In this document: piece by piece, positions 26,570 through 36,637 of the stretch
How positions within the stretch are numbered: the first letter of the stretch is position 1
Layout: each line of letters starts with the position of its first letter
Origin: Candidatus Symbiothrix sp.
Lineage (GTDB): Bacteria; Bacteroidota; Bacteroidia; Bacteroidales; Azobacteroidaceae
Direction: 5' to 3'
NCBI GenBank assembly: GCA_031290435.1
Contig: JAITNQ010000077.1
Coordinates: forward strand, 1-44,599
DNA length: 44,599 nucleotides
Made by a program: the position numbers and the translations under genes
The notes under the pieces: generated by a model
What the model saw: the letters and a program-made list of their open reading frames with translations, nothing else
Database searches by the model: none
What the model was told of the DNA's origin: nothing

Positions 26570-28369
26570 TTTCTTAATCAAGTCGGGGCGTTTCAGTTTG
26601 TTTAAGGATTGGATAATGCTTTGCCGGTAAGTTTTGTCATACCAAAAAAAATATTTGCACTGATTGAGTTTTTCTTCCTTTGTTTTTGCCGTAAACACCG
26701 GTTTCAGGGTATAAGGATGCAGTCCCGTATAAAAAATTTCGGTTGATAAAGTCATCGGGGTAGGGGTAAAGTCCTGCACCTGTTCCGGATGAAAATCCAA
26801 ATCCTTGGTAATTACGGCCAATTCTGCCATATCAGCTTCTGTACAAGCCGGATGTGAACTGATAAAATAAGGAATTAACTGCTGGTTGAGTCCTTCTTCC
26901 CTGTTGATTTTATCGAAAATTTTTCTGAACCGGTGGAAAACGGAGAAATCCGGCTTGCGGATACAGTTGAGGGTTTCATCGGAGGTATGCTCCGGGGCGA
27001 CTTTCAATCTTCCGGAAACGTGCTTACGTATCAATTCCTCCGTATAATCACGGGCGGCCTTATTCAGTTCACCATCTTCAAATAGATTGACTAATAAGTC
27101 GTAGCGGACTCCGCTTCCAATAAACGACTTTTTAATACCCGACATACTGTCCACTGCCCGGTAGATTTCCAACAAGGGGCGATGGTCGGCATACAGATTT
27201 TTGCACACAAGGGGGAAAATACAGGAAGGTTTTTTACAGTTTTCGCAGATTTTCAGGTTTTTACCTTTCATCCCGTACATATTGGCCGAAGGACCTCCCA
27301 GATCACTGATATATCCTTTGAAATCAGCCATTTCCGTAATGGTTTTCACCTCTTTCAGGATAGATTTTTTGGAACGCGAAGCAATGAATTTTCCCTGATG
27401 CGCTGAAATCGTACAAAAAGCGCATCCGCCGAAACATCCGCGGTGTATGTTCACTGAGTGCCTTATCATTTCGTAGGCGGGAATCCTTTTGTCTTTGTAT
27501 TTGGGATGCGGCAGGCGGGTATAGGGCAAGTCGTAGCAGGCGTCAATCTCCGTGGTAGTCATCGGGGGAAAAGGCGGATTAACCAAGATATAATCTGCGC
27601 CGGTTTTCTGTATCAGCCGACCGGCTTTCATCCGGTTCGATTCTTCTTCGATATGGCTGAAGTTCGCCGCTTGTTTGCGTTTGTCGCTCAGGCAGGATTC
27701 GAAGGAATCTAATACGATATCACCTTTATTTTCAGTATATTCCTTTTGGATAAAAACCGTTTGGGGGATAGTAGTCAAAGTCTTGATTTCCGATCCGTTC
27801 TGCAAGGCTGTTGCAATGACTGATATGGCCTTTTCTCCGTTTCCGTAAACCAAAATATCTGCATGAGAGGAGATCAGTATGCCCGGTAAAAGTTTATCCT
27901 GCCAATAGTCATAATGCGACAGGCGTCTCAGGGAAGCTTCTATGCCGCCCAAGATGACCGGAACATCCGGAAAAAGATTTTTCAGGATACCGGAATAGAC
28001 TATGCTGGGGTATTCAGGACGCATATCGGTACGGGCATCAGGTGTATAGGCGTCTTCCGATCGCAAGCGTTTGTTGGCAGTGTATTTGTTGACCATCGAA
28101 TCCATAGCCCCTGCCGAAACGCCAAAAAACAGCCGAGGTTTTCCGAGTTTTTTAAAATCCCTCAGGTCGTCCCGCCAATTGGGCTGGGGAACAATAGCTA
28201 TCCGTAAGCCCATTGCTTCCAATGTTCTGCCTATCACAGCCGCTCCGAAAGAAGGATGGTCTACGTAGGCGTCGCCCGTGAAAAAGATGACGTCCAAATC
28301 TTCCCATCCCCGCAATTCCACCTCTTTTTTTGTGGTAGGCAACCAATCCGTTAATGTATGCTGTATCAT
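26552..28369 (-). CDS. YgiQ family radical SAM protein
   Basis: The 605-residue protein has the YgiQ pattern: N-terminal segment LPTTKKEVELRGWEDLDVIF, then GDAYVDHPSFGAAVIGR, a cobalamin-binding-like half with VPVILGGIEASLRRLSHYDY, and the radical SAM Fe-S motif CFGGCAFC (CxxxCxxC) near residue 310. After it come GVRYDLL and APEHTSD and the C-terminal PVFTAKTKEEKLNQCKYFFW. Its reaction is not known. The open frame begins at 28396, but the ATG at 28369 is where family proteins start (MIQHTLTDWLPTTKK), and a promoter box ends four bases before it, so the longer form is unlikely. Confidence 0.9.
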   Translation of the reverse strand: MIQHTLTDWLPTTKKEVELRGWEDLDVIFFTGDAYVDHPSFGAAVIGRTLEAMGLRIAIVPQPNWRDDLRDFKKLGKPRLFFGVSAGAMDSMVNKYTANKRLRSEDAYTPDARTDMRPEYPSIVYSGILKNLFPDVPVILGGIEASLRRLSHYDYWQDKLLPGILISSHADILVYGNGEKAISVIATALQNGSEIKTLTTIPQTVFIQKEYTENKGDIVLDSFESCLSDKRKQAANFSHIEEESNRMKAGRLIQKTGADYILVNPPFPPMTTTEIDACYDLPYTRLPHPKYKDKRIPAYEMIRHSVNIHRGCFGGCAFCTISAHQGKFIASRSKKSILKEVKTITEMADFKGYISDLGGPSANMYGMKGKNLKICENCKKPSCIFPLVCKNLYADHRPLLEIYRAVDSMSGIKKSFIGSGVRYDLLVNLFEDGELNKAARDYTEELIRKHVSGRLKVAPEHTSDETLNCIRKPDFSVFHRFRKIFDKINREEGLNQQLIPYFISSHPACTEADMAELAVITKDLDFHPEQVQDFTPTPMTLSTEIFYTGLHPYTLKPVFTAKTKEEKLNQCKYFFWYDKTYRQSIIQSLNKLKRPDLIKKLFGRS

Positions 28370-28373
28370 ACTG

Positions 28374-28381
28374 CAAAGATA
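28374..28381 (-). promoter_or_regulatory. -7 box for the ygiQ-like gene, almost touching its ATG
   Basis: TATCTTTG on the minus strand is followed by CAGT and then ATG. With the usual distance from this box, transcription would start at or just inside the ATG, implying a leaderless or nearly leaderless mRNA. Confidence 0.5.
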
Positions 28382-28550
28382 ATACGAAAGAGACAAATTT
28401 TAGTTAAATAATATAAAATACTTGTATATACGAATAACAATTCTTATTTTTGTAACGGGAAAAATAGTTTTGCTTTTAAACCGATGGGTATTTTTCCAGT
28501 CTAAGTGATATGAAACAAAGCGAAATATTAATATATAAAAAAAATGTGCT

Positions 28551-29813
28551 ATGAAAACAATTAGATGGTATACGTTGTTTGTTCTGGCGCTCATCCCGAT
28601 TTTCGCGATGGCTCAGGACGGTGTATTTGGAGATGATATCTATTATTCCTCCAAAAATAAAAAAGCGGCGCCTCAGAAAAAGGAGGTGGTAGCCGTTCAG
28701 GAAAAAACAGCTCCGGTTGTGGTACAAGCTACAGTTGCGGATGAAAGAGATGTTGATGAATACAACAGGCGTTATATAAGTGACGATTATTATGTAGACG
28801 AACCGATTGAAAACAATGATTCGATTGTCGAATATGTCGATGGTGATTTGACACAACGGATTATAAAGTTTCACGACCCGTCTAAAATCACTATTGTCGG
28901 TGCAGACAATGTAAATATTTATTACGACGGCGAAAACTACGAGTTGGATTTCGACGATCCCAATCAAGCCGGGATATCCATCAATATGTATTCCAACGCC
29001 TACTCCGGTGGGTATGACCCATGGTATTACAACTCATGGTACTCGCCATGGCATTACCGTGGTTGGTATTCGTCTTGGTATGACCCATGGTACTATGGCG
29101 GGTGGTATTCGCCTTGGTACGGCAATGGCTGGTATGGCTACTATCCGGGCTATCATTACGGATGGGGCGGCTATTATGGCTACGGCGGCGGTCATTATTA
29201 TGGTGGCGGCGGTGGATATTATTATAACGGAAACAATTATGAAAACGGACGAAGAAGTAACGCTTACAGTTCCAGAAGCTCAAATTCACAAACAGGATAC
29301 TATGGTTCTACCAGAAGTTCCGGTAGAACAAGTGATGGCGCTACGGTTCGTTCTTCTACATCCTCCGGAAGAGGCAGTGTCACGACACGCGAATCATCCG
29401 GACGCACCAGAGATAATGTAACTTCTACCCGTCAATATACTACACGTGGCGAAAGAGATGGTGTTACGACACGCTCGGCAGGAACAACACGTGAATCGGG
29501 AAACCGTACAACAACCACTACAACGCGTCAAAGCGGTAGTCGGGAGAATGTGAGCGCAACGACTCGTACCCGGTCGGTTACGACGACAACTCCGCAGAGC
29601 AGCGGCAGTTCTTCGGGGAGTTCATATTCCACCCCTACAACAACCCGATCTTCGGGTTCTTCAAGCCCGTCAACAAATTATAGCAGCGGAAGTTCTACCC
29701 GGTCATCTTCTTCATCTGTAAGCAGTAGCAGTAGCGGAAGTTCCGGTGGCGGTGGAAGTGCGAGTAGCGGTGGCGGCGGCCGTTCATCCGGTAGTAGTAG
29801 CGGTAGAAGGTGA
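28551..29813 (+). CDS. Secreted Trp/Tyr/Gly-rich, Ser/Thr-rich low-complexity protein
   Basis: The 420-residue protein has a signal peptide MKTIRWYTLFVLALIPIFAM. The order is: charged N-part with Tyr-rich YNRRYISDDYYVDEP, a short beta-like segment around IIKFHDPSKITIVGADNVNI, a repeat block of about 70 residues built from PWYYGGWYSPW-like units, a Gly/Tyr run, and a tail of about 180 residues of Ser, Thr, Arg and Gly. Similar proteins are found across Bacteroidales without known function; a surface or periplasmic structural role is possible. The next gene, an outer-membrane porin, starts within 25 bases of the stop, so they may act together. The tail is coded by varied codons, so it is a real low-complexity protein and not a DNA repeat. 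Confidence 0.8.
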   Translation: MKTIRWYTLFVLALIPIFAMAQDGVFGDDIYYSSKNKKAAPQKKEVVAVQEKTAPVVVQATVADERDVDEYNRRYISDDYYVDEPIENNDSIVEYVDGDLTQRIIKFHDPSKITIVGADNVNIYYDGENYELDFDDPNQAGISINMYSNAYSGGYDPWYYNSWYSPWHYRGWYSSWYDPWYYGGWYSPWYGNGWYGYYPGYHYGWGGYYGYGGGHYYGGGGGYYYNGNNYENGRRSNAYSSRSSNSQTGYYGSTRSSGRTSDGATVRSSTSSGRGSVTTRESSGRTRDNVTSTRQYTTRGERDGVTTRSAGTTRESGNRTTTTTTRQSGSRENVSATTRTRSVTTTTPQSSGSSSGSSYSTPTTTRSSGSSSPSTNYSSGSSTRSSSSSVSSSSSGSSGGGGSASSGGGGRSSGSSSGRR

Positions 29814-29836
29814 AATTTATTCAAATGACGAATCTT

Positions 29837-31378
29837 ATGAAACGAAATCTATTATTTATAATAGCACTCTTTATGTGTGCTTATGTGTTTGGTCAGGGTG
29901 AGATTGACGCCCTTCGTTACGCAACCCATGATTTGTCGGGTTCTGCTCGCGGCCAAGCGATGGGCGGTGCATTCGGCGCTTTGGGCGGAGACGTCACCGG
30001 CGTTGCGATTAATCCGGCAGGTGTAGGTATTTACCGCGTTTCGGAAATCGTTGCCAATATGAGCCTTGCTTCGGTGAATGTAAAAACCGATGCCAAAGCT
30101 GGTTGGAACGGAACTCCTACCGGTTTGGGAAAATCCAAGTTCAATTTTGATAATCTCTCTTATATTGGCTATTACCCATTGGCAAAAGGAAGCGTAAATA
30201 CGCTGAATTTCGGATTTAACTACAATAGAGTAAAAAATTTTGACAGGAAATATTCCGCATCGGGTTCCAATATGTCTTCTTCTTTAACCGATTATATGGT
30301 GACTTTAACAAATGGCTTCCAAGATTCATACCTGAATTACAACGGAGATGCGCCTTGGTTGAGCGTTTTGGCATGGGAGGGCGGTTTAATCAATCCGAAG
30401 CAGGGTACAAATAACGAGTATGAAAGCCTGCTAAAAGAAGGTGAAACCGTAAATCCGAAAATGAATGTAACGGAAAAAGGTTGTATTGAAGCCTATGATT
30501 TTACGATAGGTTCCAATATATCCGACAAATTTTTCTGGGGCGTCGCTTTCTCATTGACGGATATATACTATTCTTTGTCGTCCGATTATGGTGAAGACTT
30601 CCCAGGCGACAGCGGTTTTACTTTGGATAATTACCTCGAAACCAATGGTTCCGGATATCAGTTCAAAGCGGGCGTTATTGTCAAACCCATTGATGCTTTG
30701 CGTTTGGGCGTATCCTATCATTCACCGATATGGTACACGATGACTGATTACTACTTTGCTAAATTAACGCCTGATAATATTTTTATTGATAATAAACCTA
30801 TTGGACAACAAGCGACGCCATCCGATAATTGGAATTATCAATTTCAAACGCCTTACACATGGACTTTCAGCGCTGCTGCCATTATCGGGACTCATGCCAT
30901 AGTCAGTCTGGATTATGAGACTAAAAATTATACGAGTATGTACCTGAAAGACAGAAATGGCCGTGAATATAGCGATAACAAATACATCAGTGAAGATTTC
31001 CAAAGTGCGTCTACCCTAAGAATCGGTGCGGAATATCGTTTTACGCCGCAGTTTTCCGGGCGTTTGGGATATGCGCTGCTGCAAAATCCATACGATGCTA
31101 CATTTAAATCCGGAGATAAAGAAGTGATGACGGCCGGAACGGTTCCGCATTACACGATTGACGAAGACGCCACGTATTACACAGCAGGAATCGGCTATCG
31201 TTTTACACCGCAATTCTATATGGATTTTGCTTTCATTTACCGGCAACAGGATAGTGACTTGTATTTTTATACGCCGGTGAAAGATATTGGAACGAACACA
31301 CAAATTGTACATTCTTATCCGGCGTCCTTTAAAAGCAGGACTTACAAAGGTTTGTTGACCTTAGGATATAAATTTTAA
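29837..31378 (+). CDS. OmpP1/FadL family outer-membrane transporter
   Basis: The protein is about 513 residues. A signal peptide (MKRNLLFIIALFMCAYVFGQ) is followed by the typical opening of the family, ALRYATHDLSGSARGQAMGG, then AFGALGGDVTGVAINPAG. The barrel strands continue to LRIGAEYRFTPQFSGRLGYA and end LTLGYKF. FadL-type barrels let hydrophobic compounds cross the outer membrane; the substrate is not readable here. In-frame starts exist at 29810 (GTG, overlapping the previous stop), 29825 and 29837; the last gives the best signal peptide. Confidence 0.85.
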   Translation: MKRNLLFIIALFMCAYVFGQGEIDALRYATHDLSGSARGQAMGGAFGALGGDVTGVAINPAGVGIYRVSEIVANMSLASVNVKTDAKAGWNGTPTGLGKSKFNFDNLSYIGYYPLAKGSVNTLNFGFNYNRVKNFDRKYSASGSNMSSSLTDYMVTLTNGFQDSYLNYNGDAPWLSVLAWEGGLINPKQGTNNEYESLLKEGETVNPKMNVTEKGCIEAYDFTIGSNISDKFFWGVAFSLTDIYYSLSSDYGEDFPGDSGFTLDNYLETNGSGYQFKAGVIVKPIDALRLGVSYHSPIWYTMTDYYFAKLTPDNIFIDNKPIGQQATPSDNWNYQFQTPYTWTFSAAAIIGTHAIVSLDYETKNYTSMYLKDRNGREYSDNKYISEDFQSASTLRIGAEYRFTPQFSGRLGYALLQNPYDATFKSGDKEVMTAGTVPHYTIDEDATYYTAGIGYRFTPQFYMDFAFIYRQQDSDLYFYTPVKDIGTNTQIVHSYPASFKSRTYKGLLTLGYKF

Positions 31379-31407
31379 TTTCTTTTTTACTCATTTTATA
31401 GATACTT

Positions 31408-31453
31408 CCCGGATTTATTGACGAAAGATTGTTTCTTAGTTAATCAATCCGGG
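31408..31453. terminator. Possible bidirectional terminator between convergent genes
   Basis: CCCGGATT (31408-31415) pairs with AATCCGGG (31446-31453), with a T-rich flank on the right. The loop is long (30 bases), so this is moderate evidence. Confidence 0.45.
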
Positions 31454-31487
31454 TTTGTTATTCTTCGGCAATGCTATAGGCACGCAC

Positions 31488-32915
31488 TTACCGGTTCTCA
31501 AATAGTTCTTCCTCAACAATTACCGGTTTTACTTTTATTGTTAACTTTTGTTTTCCCCTGACAATATCAAAACTGACAATATTTGACCCGGATAAATTAA
31601 TATAGGGTTCAAAATAAAACAAATAAGAAAAGACGGACGAAAATTCCGTTTTCTTTATTGCGTCAGATATCCTGACGTAATTCAACGGATTCCAATACAT
31701 ACACTTTGTAAATCCTTCCGCGTTGGTAAACTGTGTTTTCTCGTCGCGAAAAGGCATGGTATTCAGAATGAATTGCTTGTATTTACTGTCGGCTGATTTG
31801 GCGTTGTTATTGAATTTGATATCATTGATTTTCTCTATCACATCTCCTGTCAGAATGCCTGCTTTTTCCGCAGGTGTTGCGCGGTTTACATGGATAATCT
31901 CTTTCAGATTGTCCATATTATACCCGATACCTGTATAATTGTAACGATAATGGCTATAAAAGAACTTCGCTTGGTCTGCCGATTTAAGATAAGGGTATTG
32001 CATGAACATCAAAGGAATATGGAAATCGGCATAATCTTCTATCGGGTAATCGGATTGCAAAAGTTCATTTGCTTCACATTCCCAGATGACGCGGTCATTA
32101 TCACGGTTATTCGGGTCTATCAAAAGGATGTTCAACTTCAGGAAATAGGCTGCTTGATTGCTATGTATTAACGGATTGTAATAAATGGGCAAATTTTCCA
32201 TACGTTTGGTATTCATATTATACCGACTTTCTATCGGAAATTTTTTTAGATTACCCGCCGACCGGTAATTCGGATTTTTCTGATAGGTGTAGTAGGATTC
32301 CATTAATATATCCGGATCTTTGGCTGCGTAAACCAATCCTTTTTGTTCCAAGCACTTTTGAACAGCAACTTGAATCGCATTTTCCAATTGCAGGTTCTTG
32401 GCGTCCGGCTCTGAAAATCCGAATGTTTTATAATTACGCAGATCTACATGCCTGCTTACCGTTGTTTTGAAAGGACAGGCAAAAGACCGGCTTTGTGCAT
32501 TTTCCAAACTATAAAAGGCATAAACTTCGGTTAAATCTTTTTCTGTAATAGTGTTACCGGAACTGCAATAGAATCTCAACTGCATTGCCTTATTCCGCTC
32601 TTTCAGGTTACTGATATTTATCAAAATCTGTCCGTTGCCGGAAGCTTGCAGCCACGAAAAAATGGTTGTATAGTCTTTTCCTTCCGTTGATTCGCCGTTG
32701 ATAGATTCAATAATATCATTGACATGGAGACCTGTTGCTTCAGCCGATGTATTAGGTAAAACAGCTAATACTACCGGTTTGGCATACCCCCAATTTTTCT
32801 GTTGGCTTATCTCAAAAGTAAATCCGGAACGGCATATTATTCCGGTTTCTTTTTGTTGGGAAAAAGAAGCAAAACAAAAATGCAAGAAAGCTAAAAAAAA
32901 TACAATCTTTTTCAT
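31488..32915 (-). CDS. Secreted double-PDZ protein with a DUF4136-like middle
   Basis: The 475-residue protein has a signal peptide MKKIVFFLAFLHFCFASFSQ. A first PDZ-like domain covers about residues 30-110 (VLPNTSAEATGLHVNDIIES, INGESTEGKDY). The middle (about 140-310) has VDLRNYKTFGF and FLKLNILLIDP, reminding of DUF4136 lipoproteins. A second PDZ-like domain follows (INRATPAEKAGILTGDVIEK-like, near 340). No protease domain or catalytic Ser-His-Asp set was seen, so it is not a DegP-type protease. It is 16 bases downstream of the GH95 gene on the same strand. Role unknown. Confidence 0.7.
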   Translation of the reverse strand: MKKIVFFLAFLHFCFASFSQQKETGIICRSGFTFEISQQKNWGYAKPVVLAVLPNTSAEATGLHVNDIIESINGESTEGKDYTTIFSWLQASGNGQILINISNLKERNKAMQLRFYCSSGNTITEKDLTEVYAFYSLENAQSRSFACPFKTTVSRHVDLRNYKTFGFSEPDAKNLQLENAIQVAVQKCLEQKGLVYAAKDPDILMESYYTYQKNPNYRSAGNLKKFPIESRYNMNTKRMENLPIYYNPLIHSNQAAYFLKLNILLIDPNNRDNDRVIWECEANELLQSDYPIEDYADFHIPLMFMQYPYLKSADQAKFFYSHYRYNYTGIGYNMDNLKEIIHVNRATPAEKAGILTGDVIEKINDIKFNNNAKSADSKYKQFILNTMPFRDEKTQFTNAEGFTKCMYWNPLNYVRISDAIKKTEFSSVFSYLFYFEPYINLSGSNIVSFDIVRGKQKLTIKVKPVIVEEELFENR

Positions 32916-32931
32916 ACGTAAATAGAATGTG

Positions 32932-35292
32932 CTAATTACCCCCCGCCCCCTGAAGGGGGAGTAAGGATGTGTTGATAGGAAGAGAAGTAATGGTATAGGT
33001 TTTTCCTATTTCCGTAGGGATTCTAATCCGGTCGCTGTCTAAGATGTCCGGTGTAAGCGGATTGCCGTTGTTGTCTTTAATTTTTGCTTTGGCTATATTC
33101 GGATAAGCAATCGTACAATCTTTTCCGGAATGTGATTGCAGTCTTATTGTAGTCTTGTTTTCCGACCAAGCCATATCGACCTCAAAGTTTCCGATGGCGC
33201 GAAGGCCTTGTATATTTCCGGATTTCCAAGCGGAAGGGAGAGCCGGTAAGATTTGCAACGTTCCGGTGTGGCTTTGCAGCAACATTTCGGCAATACCGGC
33301 TGTAGCGCCGAAATTACCGTCTATTTGGAAAGGAGCGTGGGAATCAAATAGATTTTGATAAATCCCGCCATCATTTGCGTTCGTCGTTAGTGTTTTCGAA
33401 AGATGTAGCGCCTTATTGAGAATGGTACGGGCATGATTGCCATCCAAGCAGCGTGCCCAGAGATTGATTTTCCATCCCATAGACCATCCGGTGCTTGCAT
33501 CTCCGCGGTCGGTCAGGGATTTTTTCGCTGCATCGAAGACCGTTTTATCCAAAAGAGGTGAAATCTGATTACCGGGATATAAGCCAACTAAATGCGACAT
33601 GTGCCGATGATTGGCAGTTCCTGCCGAGTTGGCGGAATATTTCCATTCTTTCAATTGTTCGCTTGTTGTTTCAACCGCTAAACCTTTGTCCAAGTTTGCA
33701 AATTTATCCCGGAGATCGGTCAGAAAAGATGCGTCCACCTGATTTTCACCCAGTATATCAATGGTTTGCAAGGTATTGTTAAATAAATCCCAGACCAATT
33801 GTTGGGCATGTGCGGTTGCATTCTCTCTGCTTGGACCCTGTTCGGGAGAATATTCATTCGGACATTCCCATGTTCCGTCCGTTGCTTTTACCAAACGTTC
33901 CATCCAGAAATCACAGCAAGTTTTCATGACAGGGAAAGCGATATTCCGCAAGAAATTTTCGTCTAATGTGTAACGATAATGTTGCCACAAGTGCATACAA
34001 TACCAAGCATTGGCAATTACATAATTGTGCATGAAGTTGCCATGGAAACCAAATATATTATTCTCGGTATAGAGTGTCCATCCTTTTGTTTGACCTGATT
34101 TTACAGCGTTTTCCTTCCATTGAGCATGTACAATGGCCTCATTGTAAATATAATTCAAGAAAGTTGAATGCAGTTCCGATAAGTTTGTATTTTCAGTCGG
34201 CCAGTAATTCATCTGCACATTGATGTTACTGTGTATATCCGAATTCCAAGGCGGGTTATTTACATGATTCCAAATGCCTTGCAGATTGGAAGGAATATCT
34301 ATACCCCGTGCAGCGCTTAACATCAAATAACGCCCGTAATGGAAATAAAGAACTTCTAAAAACACATTTTTGTCATAGCCGCCGCTAAGATTATAAGCAT
34401 CAATCAAATCATCTGTAGGCATGGTATTTGCAGTTCCTTTCAAATCAAAAGAGACACGATCGAACAGGCTCTTATAATCAGCTATATGGCGTTCTTTCAG
34501 CGATTGATAAGAACGTTTATTTGCCTTTGAAACTATATTTTCCACATGAGCCGGAAGTAAAGTTTCGTTGTAAATATAGTCCGGATTTGTTGGAGAATAA
34601 TTGGAGCATCCTCTCAATATGATAGTCAAAGAATTTGCCCCTTGAACTTTTATGCCCTCAGCGTTGGCTGTTACGGTTCCCCCATCATTTTTGACACTCA
34701 TTTTAGCATAATACGAGAGGTGGTCTAATTTACCACTGAAGGTCGCTCCTCCGGTAGTGTAAGTTACAGGACTTTTATGTGCACTTGCAAGAAACAGGCT
34801 CACATTAATTTTGCCTGACTTGGAAGCGGTATAGTACATAACGATGGCGCTATCCGGATAGCTGGAAAAATATTCGCGGGTATATTTGGTATTATCCGAT
34901 ATGAAAGTTACGCGTGCAATGGCGTTTTCAAGATCTAATTCACGGCAATAGTCCGCAACCGAAGTGAAAGTTTTATCTTCAATATACAAGTTTCCGAAGT
35001 TCTGATAAGCACCATAATTTCTTGTTTTATAGGAGTCTGTAGAACCTCTTGTCCACAAAGTTTTGTCGTTGAATTGTATTTCTTCTTTGTGGATACCGCC
35101 AAAAATCATGGCGCCGAATTGCCCGTTTCCAATAGGTAAAGCATGTGTCATCCATTGCGTAGCCGGTGCGCGATACCAAAGACTGAATTTAGTTTTTGGA
35201 GCCGAAGCGTTACCGGTTATTTCTGCGTCTGCTTTTATATCCATGCACAGCGGCAGTAATATAGATAAGCATAATAATAATTGTTTTTTCAT
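32932..35292 (-). CDS. GH95 family glycoside hydrolase (alpha-L-fucosidase or alpha-L-galactosidase)
   Basis: The 786-residue protein has a signal peptide ([20 protein letters not shown]) and an N-terminal beta domain starting [20 protein letters not shown]. An (alpha/alpha)6 barrel follows with the GH95 signatures [20 protein letters not shown] and INVQMNYWP (the two Asn that help catalysis), the general acid Glu484 in EYSPEQGPS, and the Asp of [20 protein letters not shown]. Known members remove alpha-1,2-fucose from glycans; some act on L-galactose of xylan, which would suit the xylan locus nearby, but the two cannot be told apart here. The last dozen residues come from a hairpin repeat. 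It is 14 bases after the metY-like gene. Confidence 0.9.
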   Translation of the reverse strand: MKKQLLLCLSILLPLCMDIKADAEITGNASAPKTKFSLWYRAPATQWMTHALPIGNGQFGAMIFGGIHKEEIQFNDKTLWTRGSTDSYKTRNYGAYQNFGNLYIEDKTFTSVADYCRELDLENAIARVTFISDNTKYTREYFSSYPDSAIVMYYTASKSGKINVSLFLASAHKSPVTYTTGGATFSGKLDHLSYYAKMSVKNDGGTVTANAEGIKVQGANSLTIILRGCSNYSPTNPDYIYNETLLPAHVENIVSKANKRSYQSLKERHIADYKSLFDRVSFDLKGTANTMPTDDLIDAYNLSGGYDKNVFLEVLYFHYGRYLMLSAARGIDIPSNLQGIWNHVNNPPWNSDIHSNINVQMNYWPTENTNLSELHSTFLNYIYNEAIVHAQWKENAVKSGQTKGWTLYTENNIFGFHGNFMHNYVIANAWYCMHLWQHYRYTLDENFLRNIAFPVMKTCCDFWMERLVKATDGTWECPNEYSPEQGPSRENATAHAQQLVWDLFNNTLQTIDILGENQVDASFLTDLRDKFANLDKGLAVETTSEQLKEWKYSANSAGTANHRHMSHLVGLYPGNQISPLLDKTVFDAAKKSLTDRGDASTGWSMGWKINLWARCLDGNHARTILNKALHLSKTLTTNANDGGIYQNLFDSHAPFQIDGNFGATAGIAEMLLQSHTGTLQILPALPSAWKSGNIQGLRAIGNFEVDMAWSENKTTIRLQSHSGKDCTIAYPNIAKAKIKDNNGNPLTPDILDSDRIRIPTEIGKTYTITSLPINTSLLPLQGAGGN
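32937..32960. repeat. GC-rich hairpin repeat at the 3' end of the GH95 gene
   Basis: CCCCC-TGAA-GGGGG at 32946-32959 with C-rich flanks lies within the last codons of the GH95 gene and encodes LPLQGAGGN. It looks like a dispersed intergenic repeat that now supplies the stop codon region. Confidence 0.55.
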
Positions 35293-35306
35293 GCTACCTC
35301 TAAATG

Positions 35307-36551
35307 TTATTGATCAATAGCTTGCACAATATCGGCTTTTAAGGCGTCTATATCTTCCAATCCGACTGATAAGCGTAACATATCGTCAGGGACTTCCACC
35401 ATTTTTTTGTATTCAGGCGCTAATGTGCCGTAAATAGTAGATTCCGGATGGATAATCAAAGATTTATTGTCAAATAAATTTGTTGCTCTACGAATGATTT
35501 TCAAGCGGTTGATAAATGCAAAACAACCGGCTTTGTCGGCTAAACTGAAAGTAAGCATAGCGCCCGGATAATCTCCGAATTGCTTTTTGCTTATTTCATA
35601 AAAAGGATCATCCGGTAAACCGTTATAATTGACTTGTTTTACTGCCGGAAGCGTTTGCAGGAATTGTGCCAACGCCAAACAGGTATGCGCTGCATGCCGG
35701 AAACGCAAATCTAAGGTTTCCAAGCCTAAACTTTGCAAATAGGCTACCTGAGGAGATAATGAGGCGCCTAAATTTCTTCCGATTTCTCCGCGAAGTTTTA
35801 CCTGAAAAGCTTTTTCTCTCACGGCTAAAGCCAATTTATGCAGGCGTTTCGAGTGTTGCCAGTCAAAGGTCTGGTAATCTAAAATCAATCCGCCAACACT
35901 GGTCGCTCCTCCGGAAATATATTTAGTACTGGATACAACTTCTATATTCACTCCGAAATCAGCCGCTTTGAAAACGTTCCACGGAACAATGGTTGTGTCG
36001 GCAATCAAAGGGACATTTTTTTTGTGAGCGACTTCGGCCAAGGCTGCCAAATCGGCGACTTCCATGTGGGGGTTGGTAATAATTTCCGTAAATACACAAC
36101 AAGTATTTTCATCGATTTGTTTTTCTACTTCTTTAGGATTCAATAGATTACAAAAACGAACCTCCACGCCGAATTCTTTCAGGGTAAACTGTAGCAAGGA
36201 AAATGTATTTCCAAAAAGATGCGTCGTAGTCACTATATTTGAACCGGCGTAGGCAATGGTCATAAACACATCGGATATAGCTGCCATACCCGATGCAACG
36301 GCCATTACATGTTTGGCGCCGGAAGCGGTTTGAGTCCGTAATTCGAAAGCCTCTACAGTTGGATTGGAAATGCGGGAATAGGTATGTTTTCCACTCTTTC
36401 CCAGAAAAGCGTCTTCCATCTCCTCTGCCGTATCAAATTCAAAGGCAGCCGAAGAATATACCGGCATGGATATAGAACCGTGCACATCCCGTTGTGGAAA
36501 ATGTTTTCGTATAATTTCCGTCTGTGAAAAATTTACTTTATTAGTCATCAT
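35307..36551 (-). CDS. O-acetylhomoserine sulfhydrylase-like PLP enzyme (MetY / Cys-Met metabolism family)
   Basis: The protein has 414 residues and starts at one of two adjacent ATGs. Family features are YSRISNPTV (residues 58-66, phosphate-binding Tyr/Arg), [17 protein letters not shown] with Asp185 that holds the PLP ring nitrogen, and [10 protein letters not shown] with the PLP lysine Lys210. The family includes homocysteine synthase, cystathionine gamma-synthase and methionine gamma-lyase. The predicted acetyl type of the MetA enzyme at 23714-24655 points to the sulfhydrylase, but lyase cannot be excluded. It heads a minus-strand block with GH95 and the PDZ gene (gaps 14 and 16 bases), a pairing with no obvious metabolic link. 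Confidence 0.85.
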   Translation of the reverse strand: MMTNKVNFSQTEIIRKHFPQRDVHGSISMPVYSSAAFEFDTAEEMEDAFLGKSGKHTYSRISNPTVEAFELRTQTASGAKHVMAVASGMAAISDVFMTIAYAGSNIVTTTHLFGNTFSLLQFTLKEFGVEVRFCNLLNPKEVEKQIDENTCCVFTEIITNPHMEVADLAALAEVAHKKNVPLIADTTIVPWNVFKAADFGVNIEVVSSTKYISGGATSVGGLILDYQTFDWQHSKRLHKLALAVREKAFQVKLRGEIGRNLGASLSPQVAYLQSLGLETLDLRFRHAAHTCLALAQFLQTLPAVKQVNYNGLPDDPFYEISKKQFGDYPGAMLTFSLADKAGCFAFINRLKIIRRATNLFDNKSLIIHPESTIYGTLAPEYKKMVEVPDDMLRLSVGLEDIDALKADIVQAIDQ

Positions 36552-36570
36552 TTTTTATTTTTATGAAATG

Positions 36571-36578
36571 CAAAGTTA
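36571..36578 (-). promoter_or_regulatory. -7 box for the metY-like gene
   Basis: TAACTTTG on the minus strand, 19 bases upstream of the first ATG, matches TAnnTTTG exactly. No upstream TTTG box at the normal distance. Confidence 0.55.
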
Positions 36579-36637
36579 CGAAAAAATATTTTTCAAGCCC
36601 ATAGAAAGCAACTTTTTACTTAAAAAGAAAAGTATAA

